Assembly (NCBI GenBank): GCA_015183035.1
Contig: JACZZP010000007.1
Span: 186,001 to 250,000 of the forward strand
Origin: Meloidogyne chitwoodi
Taxonomy: Eukaryota; Nematoda; Chromadorea; Rhabditida; Meloidogynidae
Direction: 5' to 3'
DNA: 64,000 nt
A program made the translations under genes and the position numbers. Numbering within the stretch: position 1 is the first letter of the stretch; each line of letters begins with the position of its first letter. Of the stretch, positions 1 through 16,176 are shown in pieces. The notes beneath the pieces are model-generated. The model searched no databases. It saw nothing but the letters and a program-made list of their open reading frames with translations, and was not told the origin of the DNA.

Positions 1-663
1 ATTAAATTATATCAAAAACAAAGAAAAAAAATAAAGAATCAAATTTCAAATAAATAGAAACAAATAATAGCATTATTATTATTATTATATTTAATTAATT
101 TTATTCTCAAATATTTAATTAAAATAAAGGAAAATGGGTTGGGGTTTAAGGCAATATTTTTTTTTTTAAAATATTAAGAGATAAGCAAAGTAAATTTTTC
201 CTTGTAGTTCTCATCATTTTCCGATTTTCTATAAAAATTTGAATTTAAAAATTAAATTTAAAAAAAATAATAATTTTTAAACAACAGTCAAATTTAATAA
301 ACAGAGAAGAAAAAAAAATTTTTTTGAAGGGAAAAATAGAGTAAATAATAATAATAGAAGAAAAAAAGAGTGACTAGCACGAGGCAAGGTCACACACAAA
401 TTTTAGGCTTAAAGTCTTTTTTTTTAAATTTTTTTTTGAACTTTATTAAAATAATCTTTAAAAATAAATAATAAAAAAAAAGACTTAAAATAATATTATA
501 TATAATAATAATCAAAAATATAATATTTTCTAATAATAATATAGGTCGTTAAAATTATCGTCAATTTAAAGAAATATTTTTTTTTTAAATTTTCTTTTTC
601 TTCTAAAATAAATTCTACAATATTTTTATTCAACATTATTATTATTTATTTAGCTATTTACTA

Positions 664-2278
664 CTAGGCAGTCATACCCCTCGGCTTTCCAGACTTACGA
701 GCCTATTAAAAAAAGTAATTAATTGTTATTTTTGATTTTAAAAAAAAATTTAAAATAAAATTAATTTTAAATTTAAAACCTCATCCAATTCCCTTTTAGT
801 ATTCTCCTCAATTTGACGAATTTCCACCAAAGTTAATCCATACCATTGATCCATCCAACAAAAAACTTCACGATGAAATTTACAAAAAAGACGAGGATAT
901 TGCTTTAATTAAATTAAATAAAATTTAAAAAAATATAAAAACCTTATGACCAAACAATTCAACCATATTTTGAAGTCCAAACCATTTAAAATAAATTGTA
1001 ACTAATTTATATGCACACATAACTGGTTGAACATTTTTACGCCAATTTGAAGAAAGAAGAGGACCTCTATTAGCATTTGAAGAATGAAATTTAGAAGGAC
1101 TTGTATCTTCACTAATATCCTTTTTTTGTTAAATTTAAATAAATTAATTTTAAAATTAAAAAAAAATAAACCGAAGAATATAAAAATTCTTTATCATTAG
1201 CAATGTCAATATGAACAACTTCTCGATGTTTCAAAATATTATCTGGTAGTTGATGTGCCTTAAAATTATTAAAAAAGAATTATTAAATGTTTATAATATA
1301 GACTTTAAAAATAAAATAAAAAAAAGAATTTTCCCAATTTTAATTTATTTTTTTTTTAATTAAAAAAAAATCTCTCTAAAGGTCTCCCCTCTCTTTTTAA
1401 AAATTTTATTAATAAAAAATAATACGTATTCAAAAAATATTTTTTAATTAGTAGAAAAGCAGCAGAGTTAAACTCTTATTTTAAAAAAAATTTTAAACCG
1501 ACCCCAAAAATAAAAAAATTTTTTTTTTGAAAGAAATAGAAGGCTAAAGGCTTAGAAGGGAAGGAAAGAGTATTGAAAAATTCTTCAATAAAATAAAATT
1601 TAAATTAAAAAATAAAAATAAACAAACATTTTTGTGATATCCTCTATCATTATCCAAATGAATTGTTTCAATTTTAACAAAAAAATTATCTTTCATATAG
1701 TCTGGATTGGTCAATTCTGTTTTACAATAAGGATATGCATTCCAAGCATGTTCATGAATTGCCATTGAACCTTTAGGCAAAATTGCCTTAACAATGGATG
1801 GCACTTTACTTTAATTAAAATTATAAATAATTAATTAAAAAATAAATAAACTAACGATTCCAAATGATATATTTTATGTGTATATTGACCCGAAGTGTAT
1901 TTACCATTGAAAAGAGGAGTGTTATCAAATTGTTGATTAACCAAAACTTCAACACCCTCTCCGCCACCAGTCTCCTTTTTTTTATTAAAAAAAAAATAAA
2001 TAAAAAATAATATTTAAAAAAATAAACCTGTTTAGACGCTTGAGCAACAGAATATAGTTGTCCAATTTGATATTCTTCAACGCTCATTGGCAAAACAATA
2101 CGGCTAAAAAAAGAGAAATAAATTTAAAACATTATTATTTTAATTATTCTTCCACAATTATAAAAATTCATTTTTCGAAAATTTTATTTTTAATTTTTGC
2201 AGACAAAACTTGCGGACAGTTCCCAAAGTTGAAGACAATAATAAAATTAAAAAAAACTTACTATTCCTTTATATGCAT
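664..2278 (-). CDS. Phosphatidylinositol transfer protein, class I
   Basis: Cytosolic lipid-transfer protein of the PITP alpha/beta family, which shuttles phosphatidylinositol and phosphatidylcholine between membranes. Eight exons join in phase to 272 aa: 2278-2262, 2103-2028, 1974-1856, 1808-1628, 1258-1172, 1119-943, 902-780, 702-664. The start is a 17-nt exon reading MHIKEY, which splices to [18 protein letters not shown]. Family hallmarks visible: the glycine-rich [12 protein letters not shown] loop, [12 protein letters not shown] (holding the threonine that contacts inositol in mammalian PITPs), [11 protein letters not shown], the WFGLQNMVE segment and a C-terminal RGMTA, like the GMTADD tail of mammals. 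Length matches the ~270 aa family. An AG sits two bases before the ATG, suitable as a trans-splice site. There is no retinal-degeneration-B extension, so it is the single-domain class. Intron 4 (1259-1627) is the longest and holds no recognisable gene. Confidence 0.93.
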
Positions 2279-2910
2279 TTCTAAAAAATAACAAATATAC
2301 AGGTATGTAGAAAGTTAAACAATTAAATTGTAAGTGCGTAGATTGCCTGGTAACCACAAAAAATTTTTTTTTTTTAATTTAAAAAAAAAATTTAAAAAAT
2401 AATAATAATGCGAAAAACGCATCTCACATTTTTTAATAAAATTAAAAACAAAAATTTTAAGCATAAAAATAAAATAAACAACAAAAAAAAAATTGGACAA
2501 TTTTGTAGTTTTTTAAAATTAAAAGAGACGTTTTAACGCTAAAACAGTTTTGAGAGGTAATTTAAAACTAATTATCTGCTTATAATTTTGCTTTTAAACA
2601 TTTTTAAAGTTTTGGAGAATGTTTTTAGAGATAAAATAAAATTAAAAAAATAAAAACAAAAAATTAGCTTTATAACTCTCTAAGGCACCAAAACGTCTCT
2701 CACTCTCCTCTTTGGACCAAAACCTTAATAATAATAATTAATTTACCTATTTTAAATATACAAAAAAGGGCTTAAATATAAAATTTTTCTCTCTTTTTTT
2801 TAATTCCCCTTTCTTAAATATCTCAACTTTACTAGGGAAAAAACGAGACACAAAAAAACAAAATTAATTTCCTAATTTTTTAAATTTAAAAAAATACTCT
2901 AAATATCGCG
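2279..2910. other. Intergenic spacer, PITP to NDUFB10
   Basis: 632 bp, AT-rich, with no supportable gene. It holds an imperfect inverted pair: GAGACGTTTTAACGC near 2525 and AAAACGTCTCTC near 2693. This may be a relic of a small inverted-repeat element or chance. Otherwise I see only poly-A/T runs. Confidence 0.4.
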
Positions 2911-4701
2911 TTAAGCAGCTTTTTTATTCTTTAATTGTTCCTCCAAAATTTTAGCCTTTTCAACAGCTTCGTTCAACCAAATTGGATAATTTCGCTTATC
3001 AAAGTTTTTATCTTCTGAAAGTTTTTTGTAATAACGCCAATCCTAAAAATTAAATTTTTAATTAAAAAAATAAAATAAAAAAAACCTTAGAAATTGCCTG
3101 ATCCCCTTCAAAAGGCAATTTTGTATTATCCCAATGATGACCAAAGAAATTTCCTCCATGATATTCATATTTTTTATTGTACAAAGAAAATCTAAAATAA
3201 TAAAAAATTAATTTTATATATATTTTTGGGGGTATTTCCCTAACAAATGTTCCCCAAAAGTTCCCAATTTCTTTTTTCAGTAAAAAAAATTTAAAATGAA
3301 AAAAAGAAAAATCTTTTTCCCCTTTTAAAACAATTTAAAAAATTCACAAACTTGCTCCAAAAGTTAAATTCAAATTTTCCTTCAGCCATAGCTTTTTTGT
3401 GTTCTTCAGTTAAGCGTTTTCGCTCAGCCATAATTTGTGGATGTCGCCGCTCCCAAATTAAACGATGTTTTTGTTTCATATAAGCATCAACTACATCAGA
3501 TGAAGTTCCAATTTCTCCATACTAATAAATAAATAAAAATTAAAAATAAAGAATTTTTAATTTGAGTAATCAAAACTTGTGCTGTTTTAGGGGTAAATAA
3601 CCCCATTTATTCACAAAAAACGACTTGGACAAAATATATCTTTTTGTGAATAAATGGGGTAAAATTTCAATCTTTCCCTTACTACTAGAGATTTTCTAAT
3701 TTAAAAAAAAATAGAATAAAACCTTAATAAAAAAATTCAAATCAGCTTCTTCATAATCTTCCATAAATTTAGCACACATATGATATTTTGTAACCCCAAA
3801 ATAATCTTTACATTCCATCAGACGATTATGAAGAAGCATTACAATGTTACAATCAACCATTTTGTCAAGTCTGTATTGTTCATTAGCCTCAAAAATGCAG
3901 ACCTAAAAAATATTTTGCAAAATTTAAAATAAAATATATTTCAATTAAAAAAAAAATACACTATCATGAACTCCACATTGATCAATATCAGGAACTCGAT
4001 CCACTTTTCGATGATAATAAACGGGTCGATAACGATCATTTAAAGGTTCTACAATTTTTTCACGAAAAAAAGTTGCAGGTATTGATACAAAATAATGAAC
4101 GTAATAAGCAAGTCGACCAGAATATGTTCCCTGCAAAAGTTTAAAAAAAAAATTGATAAAATTGAAATAAAAAATTTTAAGAATTGTGGAAGTTCCTCTT
4201 TTAATAATATCACACATGGCGGTGGTAACTTTTAAAAGTTTAAATAAATGATATGGGAATTAAAAGGTGTTGAACTAAATGTCAAAAAATCGTTAAAATA
4301 TTAACATGGCCAAAATGTTATTTTAAAATATATAAATCTATGTAACAAGTCTTGGATTATCTTTCATGAGCCCAATTCTTAACATTTTAAAATTTAAAAA
4401 ATACCAAAATATAAATGACCTTTTGACAAATATTTATTTACCCCCACAAAACCTCCCAAAAAAAAAAAATATTAAAAAAAAAATAAAAATATAAACAAAC
4501 CCTGCTTTCTTTATCTCGAATTTCCCAATATTTATTCCATGAATCTCTTTCTTGTAAACGCCTTCTTTGTCTAAAAGTCAATCCTTCAGTTTTTGTATCA
4601 AAACCCATTTCATTTTGTTTGTCATCATCCCAAACTGGAATAACTGGTTCATCTAATTTATATGCAGCTTTTGTAAATTGTTGTTGAGTAGAAGAAGTCA
4701 T
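2911..4701 (-). CDS. NADH dehydrogenase 1 beta subcomplex subunit 10
   Basis: Accessory subunit of mitochondrial complex I (NDUFB10, PDSW family), in the membrane arm facing the intermembrane space. Six exons, all in phase, give 319 aa: 4701-4501, 4130-3960, 3902-3723, 3521-3352, 3191-3086, 3042-2911. The core is clear: a tyrosine-rich RYRPVYYHRKVDRVPDIDQC block followed by a long Cys- and Arg-rich helical stretch with KYHMCAKFMEDYEE, parallel to YYYYHRQYRRVPDITEC in human NDUFB10. It is much longer than the 172-aa human protein, with extra N- and C-terminal segments (the last exon ends LKNKKAA). No cleavable presequence is obvious, as usual for this subunit. An AG 13 bases before the ATG could be a trans-splice site. 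The RPB2 stop lies only 281 bp upstream on the same strand, so the two may share an operon. Confidence 0.9.
3598..3661. repeat. Perfect intronic hairpin, ~20 bp stem
   Basis: Inside intron 3 of the NDUFB10 gene. CCCCATTTATTCACAAAAA (3601-3619) is followed about 21 bases later by its exact reverse complement (3641-3659), with one or two further pairs at the base. Transcribed, this would form a stem of about 20 bp. It could be a small inverted-repeat element or a small-RNA hairpin; no arm conservation can be judged here. Confidence 0.75.
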
Positions 4702-4982
4702 TTTTTATAATTTCTAAAAATATTATCTAAACAAAATATTAAAATAAAAATAAAAAATTAACAAATTTAATTTTTGACTAAAAATTATTATATATTTTGA
4801 AATAAAATCAAATAAAAATGTCATAATGTAAAGAATTCAAAATACATATTTAGCACTTGAGTAAACAATTTTGTTTACACACAACTAAATAATTATTAAA
4901 AAAATGATTAAAAATTAAGACAACAAAAAAATATAAATTATTCTAATGAGTATCAAAGTTTTCTTCTTTTTTCTCTCTATTT

Positions 4983-10089
<5,107 letters not shown>

Positions 10090-10703
10090 TTTTTCTCAAT
10101 TTTTATTAAAATTAGGTTCTTCTCTTTATCAAAATAATCTAAAATTCACATAAACACATGTAAGATACGAAAAGAAATTAAAAGAAAAAAAGTTCTATCC
10201 AAATTAATGAAAAAATTTCTTTTATAGAACAAATATTTTGGTAATTTTCATTTTGGTAACTACAAAACACCAAACTAAATTTTTTCAAAATATCTAAATT
10301 ACAAAACAAATAATTTCTGCAAAAAATACAACTTGTTATGCTAATAAAATTTAATCAAAGCATATTTAAAATAAAATACATTAAAAAAAGAGAGAGAAGC
10401 AGAGACTTAAGACGAAATATTAGGAGGGGAAGAGAAAAAAATGTCAATAGAGCAAAAAATATATTTTTTAAACACAATCAAAAAAAATTTTTAAAAAACA
10501 AGGATTTTTTAATTTTTAGAAAAATTAAAAAATTTTTTTTTAATTTTAAATAGACGTTCGTCATAAAAACATAACCCTTGTTTTTAACAAACACAATCAC
10601 TTTAAAAAAAATAATTATTTTTGGCAGATAAATAAATACTTAAAAATAAATTAAATATTGAGCTCTAATTTAAATTATACAAAAAAAAAGAAATTCTCAT
10701 TTT
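10090..10703. other. Intergenic spacer, RPB2 to rde-4-like gene
   Basis: 614 bp of A/T-rich sequence. Open frames here are low-complexity Lys/Phe/Asn strings with no family similarity. It contains the RPB2 5' flank and the 3' flank of the upstream gene. No promoter motif could be called. Confidence 0.4.
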
Positions 10704-13700
10704 TTATTCAAGCACAAATTCACCAAAAATATAAAGATATTCTAATGCTTGCCAACACGCATCATCTTTTTTTTTTAAATATTAAAAAAATAATAAATAT
10801 ATAAAAAAACCTCTAGCTCTTTGCTTATCATTTCCCTCACCACCAAAAGTACACTCAAGAATTTTTTTGTTATTATGACTAATAAATATTTCAAGGTAAA
10901 CTTGAAAAATATCTAAAAATAATAATTTAAATAAATAAAAATAATAATTTAAATTAAAAAAACCATAAGCTTCGCTTTTAACAGCTTCAATAAATTTTAA
11001 TTCAGCTTCGCAAAATACACGCTCAACTTGAGGATTTTTCCATTCCAAAATGCATCTTTTTTAAAAATATAAATTAACAATCTTTAAAAAAAAAGAAAAC
11101 CTTAATAAACGTTCAGAACGAGGTGTATTAACTTCTCTATCATTTAATATATCACTCAAAAGCATTCTTAAATCAATCATCATTTCATCATCATCACAAC
11201 AATCTTGACTTCTTTCAATATGTTCAAGTTCTTTTAAATCTTTTGGAGAAAGTTTTACTGAATATTTGTTTGTTAAAGAAGTTAAAGTTGTTTTATTATT
11301 AGACGACAACAACAATTCCTAAAAAAGTGGAAAAAATTTATTTAAAAAAAATTAGTTGTAAAGAGAAATATTTATTTGAAGAGAAGAAGATCGGGTTTGG
11401 GTTGAGAGACAGCCCATTTCCTTTTCGGAGATCTTGAGAAGATTTCTAAAAATATAAAGGATTCGGAAATACTCTTTAAAAATTACTGAGATCTTTGGAA
11501 GAATTTTAAAAAAAATAAAAATTCTTAAATCTGGGGAAGACCTCCAAAAATGATGTGAATGTAGAGGATAGGGAACAGAGACAAATACCCCTCAAAAAAT
11601 AATAATTTAAGTTTAAAGTCCCAATCACTTCTTCTTTGAAAAATACCCGCTAAAATTAAAAAAAAAAGAAAAAAAACCTTTTTCTCCTTTTCATTATCAT
11701 CAACAACAATTAAATTTGAAACATCTTTATTATCATTAACAGCAGCAACTACAAAATTATTATTTTTTTTATTTTTAACCTCTTTTCCAGTTTCATCATT
11801 ATTTATTAATTGATTAGAAGAAGGTCCATATTCAGCAATTAATAATTCATATATTTTACAAAATGCAATTTGTTTTGCTGCCTTTTTGTTTCTCGCCTGT
11901 GAATCTGCTTCTAAACGACGTTCCAAATTATTGGCTGTTGCTAAAATTTTTATTTAAATTTCAAAAAAAAATTAAAAAAAAACCATCGAGTATGTCAAAT
12001 TGAAGTTTACAATAATGCATAATATTATTTGTCTTTTCATTTTCACAGGTATAAACGTCATTCCATTTACAAACAATTCGTTTCTTCATTATTCTAAAAA
12101 AAATTTTAATTTAAAAAATTAAAAAAAAATTAAATTTGGGATGAAATGTCTTTCTTTAATTTTTTTAAAAATTATTACTCAATAAAAATTGAAAAGTAAT
12201 CAAGAAATAGACAAATAAAAGTTTAGGTTCATAGCAGACATCGAACCCGCGACACCCAGCGCTTCCAGCCCACTCGTAATCGGACGCTCTACCGACTAAG
12301 CTACCGAGTTGACTAAAATTGCTTTTCTTTTAATTTATCTTATACATATCCTCGTCTAAGCGTTAAAACAATAACAGCGATATCCTTTACACACTACAAG
12401 GCTAAAATTCAACAAAAATCTTACCGAAATTTATAAAAAAATACTGACAAATAATTTTTTAAATTATTATTTGAATGATTTATATAAAAATTAAAAACAA
12501 ACAATTCTTGTACTCTGCCAACCCAATTTATTATTTGTTGTTGTTGAATAATTGTAGTAGTCACCTCTTCTTTAGTAGAAGTAATAATATTACTTTCAAT
12601 TCCTTCCATAATTTCAATAGAAGAAGAAGACGATGATTGATTATTAAATAAAGTATTTATTGATTTTGTTCTATATTTAAAAAATAAAATTAAAAAAAAA
12701 ATTTAAGTTTTGTGTAAAAATAAATATATAATTTATAATGTATTCTATTAAGTTAAGATGAAAATAAAAAGTATTTTATAAGGTCAACAAATTATTTTTT
12801 ATTTTCTCAAAAAAAAAAGATTAATTTTTATTTAGTTAAATTAAGAACAAATTGGGCAAAAAATGGATTCTTAAAAAAATAAGCTATTTTGATGAATGAC
12901 ACATTTTCTTTCAACTTATTACAAAAGGAGGAGAATATTTGAATTAATGGGGAAAATATTATTTTCTTTCTCTCTCTTTTTTTTTAATATTTTGAGAAAA
13001 TTATATATAAATTGCTAAGACTTTTGTGAGGGAATAAAAACCGAAAAAGTATATAAACAACAACAAAATTTTTTTTTTAACTTTTTAGATTTGAAATTAA
13101 TTTAAAAAAGCCTAAACCTTAAAAAAACACAAAAAAAAAATAAATAAATAAAAAATACATTAATTTATGAGCTTCAGTCGCATCTCTTCCGGGAATTAAA
13201 AACTTTAAAAAAAAATTAAATTAAAATTTAATTTTTTTTTAAATTAAAAAAAAGAAAACCTCTTTATGCCTTCCACATTTAATAATATCTAAAATAACAT
13301 TTGCGGCAGCTTTATGTTGAGCTAATTTTTTGGTACGTCCACGGGCGTTTTGACTCCATTGTCCTGCAAGTATTTGTTCTTCCAAATCAGTTACCTTTTT
13401 TTTAAAAAATTAAATTGACTTTTTTAACGTTTTAATGAGAAAAGTATAAAATGAACTCTTTTTTTTTTTGATGAAAATATTTTAAAAAATTGAGGGGGCC
13501 CTTCTTCAATTTAAAAAAAAATTTTTTTCTTCAGACTTACTCCATCCTTTGCATCAAAAATTGTTTTAAATTCAGGATCTTGATCATAAACTTTATTCCA
13601 TCCATATTTAAGAATTGAAATAAAATTACATTTTTGGATCAAATCTTTTGTGTAAGGACAATGAGCAAAATCAACAAAATTACCAGCTAAAGAAGCTTCC

Positions 13701-14184
13701 TCAAAAAATTGAAAAATAGAATTTAAATGAATAGGAAGTAATAAAAAGAAAGAAAAATAAAAAGAGAATTGTCATTTTAGTGGCAAATATTCAAAAGAGG
13801 GGTCACAGGTTCGAACCCGTTCGAGGGACAAAACTTTTATTTCTCTTTTAGAAGGACAGATTTTATATTTAATTAATAAACAGCCTTAAAAATGCCGGAA
13901 AAAATAAAAAAACTCATATTTATCCCCAATAAATTAAGAAAAACTGAAAAGAGGTTGTAGGTTCGAACCCGCTTGGCGGACATAATTTTTATTTCTCTTT
14001 AAAAAGGGCTAGTTGTTTAATTAATTTATAAATACACTTAGAGAAATTCCGAAAAAATAAATTAAATTAAAAAAAAAACCTCTAAAGTCATTATTCCCAA
14101 AGAAGAAGAAGTTTTAATTTGTTGCTCATAAAAATTAGGTTCTTTACTGTTTAACACTAATGAATGTTCAAATAATTGATCCAT
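10704..14184 (-). CDS. rde-4: RDE-4-like dsRNA-binding protein (Dicer cofactor)
   Basis: Predicted long-dsRNA-binding partner of Dicer, initiating exogenous RNAi. Eleven exons join in phase to 485 aa: 14184-14080, 13699-13541, 13394-13260, 13202-13159, 12670-12503, 12093-11984, 11940-11678, 11318-11101, 11055-10964, 10912-10811, 10765-10704. Three dsRNA-binding-type segments are visible. The first ends GRTKKLAQHKAAANVILDII and runs into CGRHKEVFLIPGRDATEAH, closely parallel to C. elegans RDE-4 (KGKHEIFFIPGTTKEEA). A linker carries NWVGRVQE, like NWVGKLQE of RDE-4. The second ends ARNKKAAKQIAFCKIYELL. The third, C-terminal, is degenerate (FGGEGNDKQRARDDACWQAL). RDE-4 has the same two-plus-degenerate-third layout in 385 aa; this copy has longer acidic/Asn-rich linkers. 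The family is certain to dsRBD level; orthology to RDE-4 is inferred from the linker motifs. Intron 1 holds tRNA-like repeats and the 5' flank holds a hairpin copying exon 9. Confidence 0.82.
12226..12314 (-). pseudogene. tRNA-like sequence in rde-4-like intron 5
   Basis: On the minus strand an A-box-like GCTTAGTCGGTAGAGC and a B-box-like GCGGGTTCGATGTCTGC (five-pair T-stem) are correctly spaced. The anticodon arm has a loop one base too long, and the acceptor ends (AACTCGG and TATGAAC) do not pair. It is therefore better read as a tRNA pseudogene or tRNA-derived repeat than a working tRNA. It sits in an intron in the same orientation as the host gene. Confidence 0.55.
13790..14065 (+). repeat. 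Tandem pair of ~120 bp repeats with tRNA T-arm motif
   Basis: Two diverged direct copies (about 13791-13909 and 13943-14065) lie in intron 1 of the rde-4-like gene. Each begins AAAAGAGG, carries GGTTCGAACCCG (tRNA B-box/T-arm), then GGACA, TTTTATTTCTCTTT, and ends with a CCGGAAAAAATAAA or CCGAAAAAATAAA tail. No A-box is visible in front of either. Likely duplicated 3' pieces of a tRNA-derived element. Confidence 0.6.
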
Positions 14185-14400
14185 TGAAGAATAAATTTTA
14201 AAAAAATAAACAAACATTTTAAAATTAAATTATTAAAAAATATAAAATTGATTAAAAAAAACAAAATTTAAAAAAAAACAAACAAATAAAATTATTATAT
14301 ATTTATTTAAAAAAAAACAATCTTCAAAGTTGAGCAAAAAAAAAATCCTGTTTTTCTTAAACTTTTATCCTTTTATTTTCGTTAATTGAAAAGTAAAAAA

Positions 14401-14852
14401 AATATTCTTTTTGGTATTTAAATAATATTTTTAATTTATTAAAATGCATTTTGGAATGGAAAAATCCTCAAGTTGAATTCTTTTATTTTTTTTTTAAATT
14501 TTTATTTAAAAAAGATATGTACACTTTCACAGTTTTAATAAACAAAATCTTTTTTTATTTTTATTTCCTCTTCACCTTCAAAAATTAAAAAAAAATAAAA
14601 TAAAATTTAAATATAAAATTAGTCAAATAATAAATAAAAATAATTAATCTCTTGATTATTTGACCATTTTATTTATATTTAAATTAAGGGAAATAAAATA
14701 AAAAGAGATTTTGTTTATAAAAACTGTGAAAGTGTATATATTTTTTTAAATAAAATTAAAAAAAAATAAAAGAACTCAACTTGAGGATTTTTCCATTCCA
14801 AAATGCATTTTAATAAATTAAAAATATTATTTAAATAACAAAAAAATATTTT
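14401..14852. repeat. ~450 bp hairpin carrying a copy of rde-4-like exon 9
   Basis: Near-palindrome centred near 14627, in the 788 bp between the C3orf33-like stop and the rde-4-like ATG. Left arm 14401-14571 and right arm about 14681-14852 match closely, with scattered A/T differences, and the inner part also pairs loosely. Landmarks in both arms are AACAAAATC, ACACTTTCACAG, AAGTTGA and TTTAAATAATATT. The right arm holds 34 bases (14775-14808) identical to 11022-11055, the start of exon 9 of the rde-4-like gene. The left arm holds the reverse complement (14444-14476). The match stops exactly at the exon's 5' splice boundary. It could be a fold-back element that captured spliced or exonic sequence, or a source of dsRNA. 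Confidence 0.8.
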
Positions 14853-14972
14853 TCAGTTTTTCCAAAAATAATTAAAATTTTCCCCTAAATTCCAAAAAAC
14901 AGATTTTTTAATTTAAAATTAACTAACTAAAAAAATATACCAATTTGTTCAATTTTATCATCTAAATTCATT

Positions 14973-16176
14973 TTATTCAATCCTTTTCGCTCTTTTAGAA
15001 TTTTTCAAATTAAAATACCATCCACTTAAACGGTCAATTAAACGCGTAAAACGATGATAAGCTTCTACTGAATAAATTCCAAAAGTTTTGGCAACATAAA
15101 AAATTTGTTTTGAAAGAGCTATCAATTTTAAAAAAGAGTCATAAATTAGCCAATATGTGAGAAACTAAAAAAAGATAAAATTAAATTTAAAAAATTAAAA
15201 AAATACGCAAAGTTTAAATATTGCAGATTGCTTAAATATTTGAACAAAAGTTGATGGATAAGAAGCAAAATTTTCTACCCAAGTAGTGCGTTCCCATAGA
15301 CCTAAACCACGTCTTTCTGCAACCTTAAAAGAACAATTTAAAAAAAAAATAAATTAAAAAAAACCTTTTCACAAGTCAAAAGACGTGTAATTAGCCTAGT
15401 ATAATTTGAATTAAATTGTAATGCCTGAATATGTTCATAATTATCAAGGCTAAAAACACGTGCATATCCTTTACGAATTAATTCCACATTTAAATTTATT
15501 TTGCCAAAACGCTGAAATTTTATTTTTTTTTAAATTAAAAAAAATAACCTTTTTAATATTAATATCAGCATCTGCAACATCTGGTTGTTTTTCAACAATT
15601 TTGACAACACTAAAAACAATTGGGCGATCTTTTATTCTCAAATCTTTGTTTAAATGTTCAATACCAACAGGAGATATGTCCAAACCAGCAAGTTGCAAAT
15701 TTAACAAATTCTTGACAAAAAACTTTTTAAAAAAAATATTAAAAAAGAAACCGTTGCTTTAGAAGAACGTCCAAAACTAATAATTTTTGGCAATTTATAG
15801 GCTGGAATATGCTCAACTCTAATTTTTCCATTTTTATCCAATTCTCTCACAATTCCTTTCATTTTAATTCCTAGACGATAAAAATCTGAAGGAATTTGTT
15901 TTACATGTTGATAAGTGGCAAACTGAAGAATTAATTAATTATTTCTTTTTTTTTATAAATTAAAAAAATACCCATCGTGAACTTCTTACAAAAATGGTTA
16001 AACCAACAATTCCTGTGCTTATAATAGCGCCCTAAAATTTTTTTAAAATAATAAATTTAAATAAGAGAGAAAAATACCCTAATAAATAAAGCTGTATATT
16101 TATTAATTGGATCAATTTCTTTTGAAGGAGAAAGTGTTGAGTCATTTTTAATTAAATTATTGGAGTCTTCAGACAT
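14973..16176 (-). CDS. C3orf33-like SNase-fold membrane-anchored protein
   Basis: Seven exons in phase give 319 aa: 16176-16078, 16031-15972, 15922-15752, 15722-15549, 15511-15365, 15323-15207, 15164-14973. A hydrophobic segment near residues 33-52 (GAIISTGIVGLTIFV) suggests one N-terminal membrane anchor. The next part, FYRLGIKMKGIVRELDKNGK then VEHIPAYKLPKII, aligns by eye with human C3orf33 (RRNVKLRGRLRRI..., LEIEHIPITLPII). The C-terminal half has a thermonuclease-like layout, including LIRKGYARV and EKVAERRGLGLWER. Nuclease catalytic residues are not convincingly present, so enzymatic activity is not claimed. Molecular function of the family is poorly known. An AG lies immediately before the ATG (TTTTATAG then ATG), a good trans-splice site. 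Confidence 0.78.

Noticed and set aside
14521..14535. A second captured exon in the hairpin (ACACTTTCACAGT resembling RPB2 exon 12)
   Set aside because: Only about 13-14 bases match, too short to separate from chance.
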